A stretch of DNA of 64,000 bases. It comes from Streptomyces pinistramenti (GTDB lineage Bacteria; Actinomycetota; Actinomycetes; Streptomycetales; Streptomycetaceae). Under the pieces are notes generated by a model that searched no databases, was not told the origin of the DNA, and saw nothing but the letters and a program-made list of their open reading frames with translations. Made by a program: the position numbers and the translations under genes. The stretch is taken from positions 53,613-117,612 of the forward strand of contig NZ_JAJCXB010000021.1 of assembly GCF_020564935.1 (NCBI RefSeq), written 5' to 3'. Below are positions 9,056-17,775 of this stretch, in pieces. How positions within the stretch are numbered: the stretch's first letter is position 1; each line of letters begins with the position of its first letter.

Positions 9056-9982
9056 ATGATCGAAGCACTCAGCACTCATCAGGGAGACCTCGCGAACAGC
9101 ACCGAAGCCGCGCCGGGCACCCCGCGCGCGGCGAGCGCCGCCGCCCCTGCCATCCCCGCGCCCGACCTGTCCGCGCTGGACCTCGCCGCCGTGGAGGAGG
9201 CCGTCCGCCGGGCGGCCGCCGAGGAGATCCTGCCGCGGTTCCGGCAGCTCGCGGCGGAGGACATCGTCGAGAAGAACGGCCCGCACGACCTCGTCACGGT
9301 CGCCGACCGGCGCGCCGAGGAACACCTCACCGCCGCGCTCACCGCCCTGCTGCCCGGCTCCGTGGTGGTCGGCGAGGAAGCCGTGCACGCCGACCCCGCG
9401 ATCCTCGACGCGCTGCGCGGCGACGCCCCGGTCTGGATAGTCGACCCGGTCGACGGCACCCGTCAGTTCGTCCACGGCGACCCCGGCTTCGCGACCCTGG
9501 TCACCCTCGCCCACCGCGGCGACCTGCTGGCCTCCTGGACGTACGCGCCCGCGCTCGGCCTGATGGCCGTCGCCCGCCGCGGCGCCGGTGCCACACTGAA
9601 CGGCGAACCGCTGGCGCCGGGCCCCGCCGCGTCCACCACGGGCATCGACGTCGCCATCTCGCACTTCGACTTCACCACCGACGAGCAGAAGCGGGTGCTC
9701 GGCGCCCTGGACACCGACGGCATCGCCCCGCGCCCCTGCGGCTCGGCGGGCCTTGAGTACCTGTACATCGCCCGGGGCGAGATCGACGCCGTCGCCTTCA
9801 GCTGGGAGAACGCCTGGGACCACGCGGCCGGGCTGCTGCTGGTGCAGGAGACCGGCGGCGCGAGCGGCACGGTCGCGGGCGAGCCGTTCCGCATAGCGGG
9901 TGGCAATGCACTGCCCTTCACCGCGGCGCGGGACGCCGACACCGCGCGGCGTATCCTCGGACTGCTGGCAGCCGCCAACTGA
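9056..9982 (+). CDS. inositol monophosphatase family protein
   Basis: A 309-aa Mg2+-dependent sugar-phosphatase fold. It carries the three family signatures: GEEA (~residue 104), the metal-binding DPVDGTRQF (~130) and the C-terminal WDHAAGLLLVQETGG (~257). Members dephosphorylate inositol-1-phosphate, histidinol phosphate, fructose-1,6-bisphosphate or PAP; the sequence does not decide which. The first ~40 residues are Ala/Pro rich and not part of the fold, so an internal start is possible. The ATG at 9056 is the most upstream reasonable start. A TTCGAT hexamer lies 6 nt before it, which would again fit a leaderless transcript, but this is weak. Only 40 nt separate it from the downstream FAD oxidoreductase, so the two may be co-transcribed. 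Confidence 0.85.
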   Translation: MIEALSTHQGDLANSTEAAPGTPRAASAAAPAIPAPDLSALDLAAVEEAVRRAAAEEILPRFRQLAAEDIVEKNGPHDLVTVADRRAEEHLTAALTALLPGSVVVGEEAVHADPAILDALRGDAPVWIVDPVDGTRQFVHGDPGFATLVTLAHRGDLLASWTYAPALGLMAVARRGAGATLNGEPLAPGPAASTTGIDVAISHFDFTTDEQKRVLGALDTDGIAPRPCGSAGLEYLYIARGEIDAVAFSWENAWDHAAGLLLVQETGGASGTVAGEPFRIAGGNALPFTAARDADTARRILGLLAAAN

Positions 9983-10022
9983 TCCTCAGCGACGAGGACC
10001 GGACACGAGGGGAGTGGCGCAG

Positions 10023-11444
10023 GTGCCGAGGATGCTCGATGCCGTGGTGATCGGGGCGGGGCCCAACGGCCTGACGGCCGCCGTCGAACTGGCCCGCCGC
10101 GGAATGTCCGTGGAGGTCTTCGAGGCCCGCGGCACCATCGGCGGCGGTGCCCGCACCGAAGAGCTGACCCTCCCCGGCTTCCGGCACGACCCCTGTTCGG
10201 CCGTGCACCCCTTCGGCATCGGCTCACCCGCCTTCGCCACGATGCCGCTCGCCCGGCACGGCCTGGAGTGGCTGCACCCCGAGATCCCGATGGCGCACCC
10301 CTTCCCCGACGGCACCGCCGCCGTCCTCTCCCGATGCGTCGGCGAGACCGCGATGTCCTTCGGCCCGCGTGACGCGGGGACGTACCGCAGGCTCGTCGCG
10401 CCGTTCCTCGGCAAGTGGGACAGCATGGCCCACGACTTCCTGCGTACCCAGTGGCTCGGCCTGCCGCAGGATCCGGTGACGTACGCGCGCTTCGGGCTCT
10501 CCGCGATGCAGCCGGTCACCTTCGTCAACCGCCGCTTCCACGGCGAGAAGGCCCGCGGGCTGCTGGCCGGGCTCGCGGCGCACGCCATCGCCCCGCTCGG
10601 CGGCTTCGGCACCACCGGGCTTGCCCTGATGTTCGCGCTGGCCGCGCACGAGGTCGGCTGGCCGGTGCCCCGCGGTGGCTCGCAGTCCATCAGCGACGCG
10701 CTGGCGGGCCTGCTGCGTGCCCACGGCGGCGCGCTGCACACCGACTTCGAGGTCAAGCGGCTCGACGACCTGCCGCCCGCCCGCGCCTACGTCTTCGACA
10801 CCTCGCCGACCGCGCTCGCCCGGATCGCGGGCCTGGGCAACGCCTACCGCAACGTCACGTACGGCCCCAGCGTCTTCAAGATCGACTACGCGATGTCGGC
10901 CCCGGTGCCGTGGACCGCCCCGGAGGCCCGGCAGGCCGGCACCGTCCACATCGGCCCCACCAGCGGCGAGATCGGCGCCGCGCTGGACGCCGCCGTGCAC
11001 GGCCAGGACCCGTCCGTACCGTTCCTGATCACCTCCCAGCCCAGTCTGATCGACCCCACCCGCGCCCCCGAAGGCCGGCACACGTTCTGGGCGTACGGCC
11101 ACGTCCCCAACGGCTGGGAGGGCGACGCGACGGACGTCGTCGAGCGGCAGATCGAGCGCTTCGCCCCCGGCTTCCGCGACCTCGTCCTGGCTCGCGCGGT
11201 CGCAGGCCCGCCCGAAATCGCTGCCCGTAACGCCAACTACGTCGGCGGCGACACCGCCACCGGCTCCGTGGCCGGCCTGCGCCTGCTCATCCGCCCCAAG
11301 CTCGCCCGCGTCCCCTACACCACCGCCCACCCCGCCGTCTTCCTCTGCTCCCAGGCCACCCCGCCGGGCCCCGGGGTGCACGGCATGTCGGGCCACTACG
11401 CCGCGAAGCACGTATGGCGCAGGCTGCGCGCCGGCGCACGCTGA
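10023..11444 (+). CDS. phytoene dehydrogenase-like NAD(P)/FAD-dependent oxidoreductase
   Basis: A 473-aa flavoprotein. The N-terminus shows the dinucleotide-binding motif VIGAGPNGLTAAVELARRG and then the FEARGTIGGGARTEEL segment that contacts the flavin. The C-terminal FAD contact region ends in PGPGVHGMSGHYAAK. This arrangement is typical of the CrtI/phytoene-desaturase-like amine-oxidase superfamily (COG1233-type). No carotenoid genes are nearby, so the substrate is unknown. The GTG at 10023 is chosen because AGGGGAG (10008-10014) sits 8 nt upstream. It follows the inositol-phosphatase gene closely (40 nt) and precedes the macrodomain gene. Confidence 0.85.
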   Translation: MPRMLDAVVIGAGPNGLTAAVELARRGMSVEVFEARGTIGGGARTEELTLPGFRHDPCSAVHPFGIGSPAFATMPLARHGLEWLHPEIPMAHPFPDGTAAVLSRCVGETAMSFGPRDAGTYRRLVAPFLGKWDSMAHDFLRTQWLGLPQDPVTYARFGLSAMQPVTFVNRRFHGEKARGLLAGLAAHAIAPLGGFGTTGLALMFALAAHEVGWPVPRGGSQSISDALAGLLRAHGGALHTDFEVKRLDDLPPARAYVFDTSPTALARIAGLGNAYRNVTYGPSVFKIDYAMSAPVPWTAPEARQAGTVHIGPTSGEIGAALDAAVHGQDPSVPFLITSQPSLIDPTRAPEGRHTFWAYGHVPNGWEGDATDVVERQIERFAPGFRDLVLARAVAGPPEIAARNANYVGGDTATGSVAGLRLLIRPKLARVPYTTAHPAVFLCSQATPPGPGVHGMSGHYAAKHVWRRLRAGAR

Positions 11445-11474
11445 CGGCACCCCGACGCACCCGGCGCGCTCCTC

Positions 11475-11480
11475 TAGGCT
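11475..11480 (+). promoter_or_regulatory. -10 box (TAGGCT) of a probable leaderless promoter
   Basis: TAGGCT lies 7 nt before the ATG of the macrodomain gene and no ribosome binding site intervenes, suggesting a leaderless transcript. Confidence 0.45.
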
Positions 11481-11487
11481 CCGGCCC

Positions 11488-12024
11488 ATGAGCCCCACAC
11501 GCCCCACACCCTCCCCGCCCGGCCCGGCCCTGACGTTCGTCCGCGGCGACATCACCGAGCAGGCCGTGGACGCCGTCGTCAACGCCGCCAACTCCTCGCT
11601 GCTCGGCGGCGGGGGCGTGGACGGCGCCATCCACCGCCGCGGCGGCCCGGAGATCCTGGCCGCCTGCCGCGAGCTGCGCGCCTCGCACTACGGCCGTGGC
11701 CTGCCCACCGGCAAGGCCGTCGCGACCCCGGCGGGCCGCCTGCCGGCCCGCTGGGTGATCCACACCGTCGGCCCGGTCTTCGCCTCCGGCGACGCGGCCC
11801 TCCTCGCCTCCTGCTACCGCGAGTCGCTGCGCGTCGCCGACGAACTCGGGGCGCGGACGGTGGCCTTCCCCGCCCTCTCCACCGGCGCCTACGGCTGGCC
11901 CGTGGACGACGCCGCGCGGATCGCCGTCGAGACGGTGCGCGAGACGGAAACGGCAGTCGAAGAGGTGCGGTTCGTCCTCTTCGACGCAGACACGTACGCG
12001 GCCTTCGCGGCGCAGGCCCGGTAG
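11488..12024 (+). CDS. macrodomain protein (ADP-ribose / O-acetyl-ADP-ribose deacetylase type)
   Basis: A 178-aa stand-alone macrodomain. It opens with the signature GDIT, continues with VDAVVNAANSSLLGGGGVDGAIHRRGG and has VIHTVGPVF and the late STGAYGWP loop, all of which line the ADP-ribose pocket in the YmdB/MacroD group. The NAANSSLLGGGGVDGAI block contains the catalytic Asn/Asp region typical of enzymes that deacetylate O-acetyl-ADP-ribose or remove mono-ADP-ribose from acidic residues (family knowledge). Length matches E. coli YmdB. It is likely cytoplasmic and transcribed alone from a leaderless promoter. A link to the ADP-ribosyltransferase-like modules 40 kb away cannot be claimed from position. 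Confidence 0.93.
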   Translation: MSPTRPTPSPPGPALTFVRGDITEQAVDAVVNAANSSLLGGGGVDGAIHRRGGPEILAACRELRASHYGRGLPTGKAVATPAGRLPARWVIHTVGPVFASGDAALLASCYRESLRVADELGARTVAFPALSTGAYGWPVDDAARIAVETVRETETAVEEVRFVLFDADTYAAFAAQAR

Positions 12025-12265
12025 CGGACGGCGGTCCGCAGCCCACGCGCCACCGCCGCGGCGATCTCGGCCCCTCCCGCCAAGTCGGCTCTTTCGCAAG
12101 GTCCTTGTCCCCCTCCGCGGTGTCCGCCCCGTTCCGCCTCCCCATCGGATGGCCGGAAGCCGTCGGAGTTATCCACCAACGGGCCTATGAGAGCGCAGAT
12201 TTGAGGTGTGATACTCGGCCGCCGGGGCGGCGGTGCGAGAACGCCGGCGGAGCCAAGGAGCGGGC

Positions 12266-13330
12266 ATGGCAAGTCAGCAGGACCAGGAGAGTCTTCTCGA
12301 CGCGGTGGCCGGCCGGCTGACCGCGGGCAAGGTGCTGACGGACCTGCGGGCGCCGGGTGCGGTCCGGGTCACGTGGCGGTCCATGCTCGAATGCCAGGTC
12401 ACCCGGTGCATCGAGACCCGCGGGGAAGACGACAGGCGGCAGCACGGGCAGGTCGACCTGGCCCGGCACGCCACGTACCGGGACCTGTGGACCCACCCGG
12501 TTCCCGAACCGTCCGACGCGAAGGCCCAGCAGGAGTGGACGCTGGTGCGGCAGGACTCGGTACGCGAGCACCACTGCGAATGCGGCAACGGCCGCGTGCC
12601 CTGCGACCGGTGCACGGGGCGCGGTGACCTGGTCTGCGAGCCGCTGCGGGCCTGCCCGAGCTGCGGCGGCGCCGACTCCTGCGCCACGTGCGGCGGTACC
12701 GGAAAACGCGGCCACCGCAGCGCCTCGGCCCCCGCGCACGGCGAGCGGGAGACCTGCGTCAAGTGCGGTGCGGAGGAAGCCGCCTGTCACGCCTGCCGTG
12801 GCGCGGGACGCGTCCGGTGCACCGACTGCGGGGGGAGCGGGAAGGTGGACTGCCCGGGATGCGGGGGCGAGGGCAGCGTCGACCACACGGCGTGCGGCGG
12901 TGCCGGCCGGACCACCACGTGGACCGAGGGCACCATCAAGCACCGCAGTGTGGCGGACAAGGTGCCGATGCCGACCAAGCCGCCACCCGTCCTCGTCCGG
13001 CTGATGGCGCAGGGAGCAGGGGAGTGGCGCACCGCGGACTGCGGCTACGGTGACCCGCTGCCCGATGACCTGTCCGATGCACATCGGGACGCCGTCGAAC
13101 GGGGGCTCGCCAAGCGGTCGGGGGAACTGAAGAGGCGGGCCGGCCTCCGCTATCTGCCGATAGCGCGCGTGGTCGTCGCCGGAGAAGCGGGGCGGGTGTT
13201 CTACGCCTTCCCCGAGGCCGCCGGCACCAAGGTCATGGTGCTGCCTTCGGCACGCCGCGTCGCGCTGATCGCCGCGGCGGCCGTCGGCCTCGCGGCCGCG
13301 GTCAAGGCGGTCTTCCTGCTGCTGGGCTGA
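12266..13330 (+). CDS. zinc-ribbon (DnaJ-type CxxCxGxG) protein with C-terminal membrane helix
   Basis: A 354-355-aa protein of unknown function. The central part (~residues 105-215) is packed with Cys pairs in CxxCxGxG-like units (CECGNG, CDRCTGRG, CPSCGG, CATCGGTGKRG, CHACRGAGRV, CTDCGGSGKV, CPGCGGEGSV), as in the DnaJ zinc-finger region, implying several bound zincs. There is no J domain. The final ~25 residues (VALIAAAAVGLAAAVKAVFLLLG) form one membrane anchor, so most of the protein probably faces the cytoplasm. ATG at 12266 follows AAGGAG (12255-12260) by 5 nt. The stretch before it (12025-12265) has no gene. A role in redox or protein folding would be a guess. Confidence 0.75.
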   Translation: MASQQDQESLLDAVAGRLTAGKVLTDLRAPGAVRVTWRSMLECQVTRCIETRGEDDRRQHGQVDLARHATYRDLWTHPVPEPSDAKAQQEWTLVRQDSVREHHCECGNGRVPCDRCTGRGDLVCEPLRACPSCGGADSCATCGGTGKRGHRSASAPAHGERETCVKCGAEEAACHACRGAGRVRCTDCGGSGKVDCPGCGGEGSVDHTACGGAGRTTTWTEGTIKHRSVADKVPMPTKPPPVLVRLMAQGAGEWRTADCGYGDPLPDDLSDAHRDAVERGLAKRSGELKRRAGLRYLPIARVVVAGEAGRVFYAFPEAAGTKVMVLPSARRVALIAAAAVGLAAAVKAVFLLLG

Positions 13331-13421
13331 GCGCTGCCGGACGGCCCGGGGCCCGCGCACTGCGCCCGCGCCATCCGGTGCGAGAGTGTGGGGCGGAGCC
13401 CGTCCGGATCAGGAGTACGCC

Positions 13422-13802
13422 ATGCCGCATATCCTCGTTTCCTACGACACGTCCCTGCACGACGTCCTCGACCGCCGCCGCTTCGCCCGCGACCTGCACG
13501 CGCTGGCCGCGCAGACGGTCGACGGCGTCACCGTCGAGAGCTGCAAGACCCGCTTCCAGCGCGTCGAGGAGACCGTCATCGCGGACGACGAGCCCGGACA
13601 GGCCCTGATCCACCTGGAGTTCGCGCTCCTCCCGGGCCGCACGGCGCAGGTCAAGACCGCACTGAGCCGGGCGACGCTGGAACTCCTCCGGCAGCACACG
13701 GCCGCCGCGCCGGACACCCTGGTGGTGCACGCGTCCGTGGACGTGACCGACCTCGACGCGGCCTACACCAAGCACGTGGAGCGGGGCGGCATCGGCACGT
13801 GA
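13422..13802 (+). CDS. 5-carboxymethyl-2-hydroxymuconate isomerase-like tautomerase
   Basis: A 126-aa protein of the CHMI branch of the tautomerase superfamily. After Met removal the chain starts with Pro (M-P-H-I-L-V-S-Y), the catalytic N-terminal base of this superfamily. CHMI isomerises 5-carboxymethyl-2-hydroxymuconate in homoprotocatechuate degradation (family knowledge), but no other gene of that pathway is nearby, so the real substrate is uncertain. Length (~125) matches E. coli HpaF. AGGAG sits about 6 nt before the ATG at 13422. The gene appears monocistronic. Confidence 0.8.
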   Translation: MPHILVSYDTSLHDVLDRRRFARDLHALAAQTVDGVTVESCKTRFQRVEETVIADDEPGQALIHLEFALLPGRTAQVKTALSRATLELLRQHTAAAPDTLVVHASVDVTDLDAAYTKHVERGGIGT

Positions 13803-13983
13803 TGCAGCGGTCCTCGCGGGCCGGCAACTGCCGTGACCGGCCGGGTAGTTGACGCGGCGCCAGCGGCATGACCGCCAAGGTGCCGCGGTACGTGCCGGGC
13901 CCGGGGCGAAAAGGGCGGGCGGGGGCGCGCGGCCCGGTGCGAGAATGCGCGCTCCGCCGCCGCACGACCCCGAGGAGCCGACG

Positions 13984-14955
13984 ATGACCGGCCTGTACCC
14001 GCCCATCGAGCCGTACGACCAGGGGATGCTGGACGTGGGCGAGGGCAACCTCGTGTACTGGGAGGTGTGCGGCAATCCGCGCGGCAAGCCCGCGGTGGTC
14101 GTGCACGGCGGCCCGGGGTCGGGGTGCGGCCCCTGGAGGCGGCGGTTCTTCGATCCGGAGCGCTACCGCGTCGTCCTGTTCGACCAGCGCGGATGCGGCC
14201 GGAGCACCCCGCACGCCGGCGACCCGGCGACCGACATGCGGCACAACACCACCGACCGTCTGCTCGCCGACATGGAGCAGTTGCGGGAACACCTGGGCAT
14301 CGACCGCTGGCTGCTGTTCGGCGGTTCCTGGGGCTCGACGCTGATCCTCGCGTACGCCGAGCGCCATCCGCAGCGGGTCTCGGAGATCGTCATCCCGAGC
14401 GTCACCACGACCAGGCGCCGCGAGATCGACTGGCTCTACCGCGGCGTCGGCAGGTTCTTCCCCGAGCAGTGGGAACGTTTCCGGGATGGTGCCCGCGCGG
14501 CCGAAGGGGACGGCAGCCTCATCGGGGCGTACGCGGAGCTGACCGGGCACCCGGATCCGGCGGTGCGGGAGCGGGCCACGGCGGACTGGTGCGCCTGGGA
14601 GGACACCGTGCTGTCCATGGAGCCGAACGGCTCGCCCGATCCGTACGCGGGCCGTCCCTCCGCCGCCCGGCTCGCCCTCGTCCGCATCTGCGCGCACTAC
14701 TTCGCGCACGGCGGCTGGCTGGAGGAGGGCGCCCTGCTGCGCGACGCGGGCCGGCTGGCCGGGATCCCGGGGGTCCTCATCCACGGCAGGATGGACCTCA
14801 GCTCGCCGCTGGAGACCGCCTGGGAACTCTCCCGCGCCTGGCCGGACGCCCGGCTGATCGTCATCGACGACGCCGGGCACAAGGGCAGCGAGGCGATGCG
14901 GGAGGCGGAGATCGGCGCCCTGGACCGGTTCGCGGCGGCCGACGGCCGGGCCTGA
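13984..14955 (+). CDS. pip: proline iminopeptidase
   Basis: A 323-aa alpha/beta hydrolase of peptidase family S33, which removes N-terminal proline from peptides. The oxyanion-hole motif HGGPGSG, the strand-loop FDQRGCGRS, and the nucleophile elbow GGSWGSTL are all present; the late Asp and His of the triad fit HGRMD and DDAGHKG. Length fits the monomeric S33 type (~315 aa). The N-terminal YPPIEPYDQGMLDVG is also characteristic. GAGGAG (13971-13976) lies 7 nt before the ATG at 13984. It has no signal peptide and is therefore cytoplasmic. There is no evident operon partner; the DNA-repair pair follows 134 nt downstream. Confidence 0.93.
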   Translation: MTGLYPPIEPYDQGMLDVGEGNLVYWEVCGNPRGKPAVVVHGGPGSGCGPWRRRFFDPERYRVVLFDQRGCGRSTPHAGDPATDMRHNTTDRLLADMEQLREHLGIDRWLLFGGSWGSTLILAYAERHPQRVSEIVIPSVTTTRRREIDWLYRGVGRFFPEQWERFRDGARAAEGDGSLIGAYAELTGHPDPAVRERATADWCAWEDTVLSMEPNGSPDPYAGRPSAARLALVRICAHYFAHGGWLEEGALLRDAGRLAGIPGVLIHGRMDLSSPLETAWELSRAWPDARLIVIDDAGHKGSEAMREAEIGALDRFAAADGRA

Positions 14956-15089
14956 GCCCGTACCGCTCCCGCACGGGCGTCACCGTCGTCGAAGGCGTGC
15001 CGGGGAGGGAATCGCGCCCGCCCCGGCAGGCGCACGTTGATGTCGGATTTCCGCCAGCGGGGGAGTGGTGGCTGCGGAATCCTGGAGGC

Positions 15090-16562
15090 ATGCACACCGA
15101 CACCGAGCGTTGCCTGCGGGCCGTGCAGTCCAAGGATGCCCGTTTCGACGGCTGGTTCTACACCGCCGTCGTCACCACCCGCATCTACTGCCGTCCCAGC
15201 TGCCCCGTGGTGCCGCCCAAGCCCCAGAACATGCGGTTCTACCCCAGTGCGGCCGCCGCCCAGCAGGCCGGGTTCCGCGCCTGCAAACGCTGCCGGCCCG
15301 ACGCCAGCCCCGGCTCACCGCAGTGGGACGAACGGGCCGACCTCACCGCCCGCGCGATGCGGCTGATCGCCGACGGCGTCGTGGACCGCGACGGCGTCCC
15401 CGGACTCGCCCGAAGGCTCGGCTACAGCACCCGGCAGGTCGAACGCCAGCTGCTGGCCGAACTGGGCGCCGGGCCGCTCGCCCTGGCCCGCGCCCAACGC
15501 GCCCAGACCGCACGGCTCTTGATCGAGACGACCGCCCTGCCGATGGCCGAAGTCGCCTTCGCCGCCGGGTTCGCCAGCATCCGCACCTTCAACGAAACGG
15601 TGCGGGAGGTCTTCGCACTCGCGCCGGGCGAGCTGCGGCAGCGGGCCCGCCCCGGCCCGCGCGCCGCCCTGCCCGGCGCGCTCACCCTGCGCCTCCCGTT
15701 CCGCCGCCCGCTGTGCCCCGACAACCTCTTCGGGCATCTCGCCGCCACCGCGGTCCCCGGTGTCGAGGAATGGCGCGACGGCGCCTACCGCCGCACCCTG
15801 CGCCTCCCCTACGGGCACGCCATCGTCGCGCTGTCACCCCGCCCCGAGCACATCGAATGCCGGCTTGCGCTGACGGACCTGCGGGACCTCGCGGGCGCCA
15901 TCGCACGGTGCCGCCGGATGCTCGACCTGGATGCCGACCCGGAGGCGGTGGACGCGCAGCTCCGCACCGACCCGCTGCTGGCCCCGCTGGTCGACAAGGC
16001 GCCCGGCCGCCGCGTCCCGCGCACCGCCGACGCCGACGAGTTCGCCGTCCGCGCGGTACTCGGCCAGCAGGTCTCCACCGCCGCCGCCAGGACCCATGCC
16101 GGCCGTCTCGTCACCGCGCACGGCGAGCCCGTCGACGACCCGGAGGGCGGCCTCACCCATCTCTTCCCGGCCCCGCAGGCCCTGGCCGGCCTCGACCCCG
16201 AGACGCTGGCGATGCCCAGGACCCGGCGCGCCACCCTCACCGGCCTGATCGCCGCGCTCGCGTCCGGCGCGCTTGGGCTGGGGGTCGGCGACGACCGGGA
16301 CGAGGCCCGCGCCCGCCTCGCCGCGCTGCCCGGCATCGGCCCCTGGACCGTCGAATGCATCGCCATGCGGGCACTCGGCGACCCCGACGCCTTCACCCCC
16401 ACCGACCTCGGCCTGCGCCGCGCCGCCACCCGGCTCGGCCTGCCCGGCACCCCGGCCGCCCTCATCCGCCACTCCACCGCCTGGCGCCCCTGGCGCGCCT
16501 ACGCCGTCCAGTACCTCTGGGCGACCGACGACCACCCCATCAACCTCCTTCCCACGAACTGA
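15090..16562 (+). CDS. Ada/AraC/AlkA fusion: alkylation-responsive regulator and 3-methyladenine glycosylase
   Basis: A 490-aa fusion. Residues ~1-80 match the Ada N-terminal zinc domain (DARFDGWFYTAVVTTRIYCRPSC ends in the expected methyl-accepting Cys; ACKRC completes the zinc site). Residues ~85-175 form an AraC-type helix-turn-helix pair (PMAEVAFAAGFASIRTFN). The remainder is an AlkA-type glycosylase with the helix-hairpin-helix LPGIGPWTVECIAMR and a catalytic Asp in FTPTDLG (~residue 439). It should therefore sense methylphosphotriesters, activate transcription and excise alkylated bases. This AdaA-AlkA arrangement is common in actinobacteria. GGAGG ends just 1 nt before the ATG, so initiation may be unusual or the start slightly off. 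The ogt-like gene follows after 10 nt, giving a two-gene adaptive-response operon. Confidence 0.92.
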   Translation: MHTDTERCLRAVQSKDARFDGWFYTAVVTTRIYCRPSCPVVPPKPQNMRFYPSAAAAQQAGFRACKRCRPDASPGSPQWDERADLTARAMRLIADGVVDRDGVPGLARRLGYSTRQVERQLLAELGAGPLALARAQRAQTARLLIETTALPMAEVAFAAGFASIRTFNETVREVFALAPGELRQRARPGPRAALPGALTLRLPFRRPLCPDNLFGHLAATAVPGVEEWRDGAYRRTLRLPYGHAIVALSPRPEHIECRLALTDLRDLAGAIARCRRMLDLDADPEAVDAQLRTDPLLAPLVDKAPGRRVPRTADADEFAVRAVLGQQVSTAAARTHAGRLVTAHGEPVDDPEGGLTHLFPAPQALAGLDPETLAMPRTRRATLTGLIAALASGALGLGVGDDRDEARARLAALPGIGPWTVECIAMRALGDPDAFTPTDLGLRRAATRLGLPGTPAALIRHSTAWRPWRAYAVQYLWATDDHPINLLPTN

Positions 16563-16572
16563 GCCCGGAGCC

Positions 16573-17115
16573 ATGACCCCGCACGCATCCGCAGCCACCG
16601 GCCGCACCCACACCGTCCTCGACGGCACCCCGGTGGGCCCGCTCACCTTCGTCGCCACGGACGGCGCCCTGGCCGGCCTCTACATGACCGACCACCGCCA
16701 CCGTCCGCCACTGGAGACCTTCGGACGCCCCGTGGGCACCGACGCCGCGCCCTTCGCCACGGCCATCGAGCAGCTGCACGCCTATTTCCGGGGCGAGTTG
16801 ACCGTCTTCGACGTACCGCTCGACCTGCGCGGCACCCCCTTCCAGTGCCGCGTCTGGGCGGCCCTGCGCACCATCCCGTACGGGCAGACCCTGAGCTACG
16901 GACAGCTCGCCGCGCAGCTGGGTGCGCCGTCGGCGGCCCGCGCCGTCGGCCTCGCCAACGGACGCAACCCGGTCAGCATCATCGTGCCGTGCCACCGCGT
17001 CGTCGGTGCCGACGGCAGCCTGACGGGGTACGGCGGCGGCCTCGACCGCAAGCGCCGGCTGCTCGCCTTCGAGAGCGTCGACGCGGCCCTCTTCCCGGCG
17101 TCCGAAGCCGGCTGA
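16573..17115 (+). CDS. ogt: methylated-DNA-protein cysteine methyltransferase
   Basis: A 180-aa O6-alkylguanine-DNA alkyltransferase. It transfers the alkyl group from O6-methylguanine to its own cysteine, a suicide reaction. The active site IVPCHRVVGADGSLTGYGGG and the DNA-binding helix region GLANGRNP are fully conserved, and the N-terminal ribonuclease-H-like domain is present. CCGGAG lies 2-3 nt upstream of the ATG. The gene begins 10 nt after the Ada/AlkA fusion and is almost certainly co-transcribed with it, so both would be induced by alkylation damage. The 3' end abuts a decayed TetR gene on the other strand. Confidence 0.95.
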   Translation: MTPHASAATGRTHTVLDGTPVGPLTFVATDGALAGLYMTDHRHRPPLETFGRPVGTDAAPFATAIEQLHAYFRGELTVFDVPLDLRGTPFQCRVWAALRTIPYGQTLSYGQLAAQLGAPSAARAVGLANGRNPVSIIVPCHRVVGADGSLTGYGGGLDRKRRLLAFESVDAALFPASEAG

Positions 17116-17117
17116 CC

Positions 17118-17482
17118 GCGGCGGGGGAGTCCAGCAGTGCCTGGACGGGTACGGGCGGCGAACTCCTCGTCGCCGTCCGGCAGGCCGCCGTCGGGGGTCT
17201 CGTCGCCGAAGAAGAGGCCGAGGAACGCCCGGTGGAAGCAGGCGCCGATGAGCAGCGTGGCGGCCGTGTCCGGGTCGATGCCGGGCGTGATCCGGCCGCG
17301 CCGCTGCTCGGCCAGGTACGCGGACAGCCGCCGTGTCGCGTTCTGCGGCCCGTCCGTGCCCGGTTCGCGAAGCGTGCGCCGGTGCGTCGCCAGCGGCTCG
17401 GGGCCGGCGAACAGCGACGCGGCCATCGGGAACGCCCGGCGGTGGAAGCGGACGGCGGTGAGCGCCACCTCTTCGAGACGTC
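17118..17482 (-). pseudogene. TetR-family regulator remnant (5' half deleted)
   Basis: The reverse strand encodes a TetR C-terminal ligand-binding region (FHRRAFPMAASLFAGPEPL, later ATLLIGACFHRAFLGLFFG) but no helix-turn-helix precedes it. Sequence similarity to a regulator stops at about 17480, where an SDR fragment on the opposite strand begins. Near the 3' end the frame that would give a sensible C-terminus (VQALLDSPAAV) is offset by one, suggesting an additional frameshift around 17140. With neither DNA-binding domain nor proper stop, it cannot function. See the SDR remnant next to it: both genes lost their 5' ends in what looks like one deletion. Confidence 0.7.
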
Positions 17483-17483
17483 C

Positions 17484-17709
17484 GGCAGACCTGGAGCGGA
17501 TGGAGGCGGCGCTGCGCGAAAGCGGCCTGGACCGGACGGCCGCCCGCCCGCCGCGGCTTCGCGACAAGCCGGGGGAGGGCCGCTACCGGCACGCCATCGA
17601 GGGCGACCCGGCAGGCAGCACGATCGCCCGCGCGGACGTCGCCCGCGCGATGCTGGATTTCGTCACGGACGGCGCGACCTACGGCCATGCGGTGGGGACG
17701 AGCCGGTGA
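17484..17709 (+). pseudogene. NAD(P)H-binding (atypical SDR/NmrA-like) protein remnant, 3' part only
   Basis: About 75 codons matching the C-terminal third of NAD(P)H-binding epimerase-like proteins: ADLERMEAALRESGLDRT, then RPPRLRDKPGEGRYRHAI and IARADVARAMLDFV. The Rossmann N-terminus with its glycine motif is missing, and no start codon with a ribosome binding site precedes the similarity. It faces away from the TetR remnant. Such reductases are often divergently paired with a TetR repressor, so a single deletion removing the shared promoter and both 5' ends explains the structure. Confidence 0.65.
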
Positions 17710-17775
17710 CGCGGCCTGCGTCCGTGAAGCGGTGACGCGCCGTACGCCCGCGAACCGGTGGGCGGGCGCGGCGTC

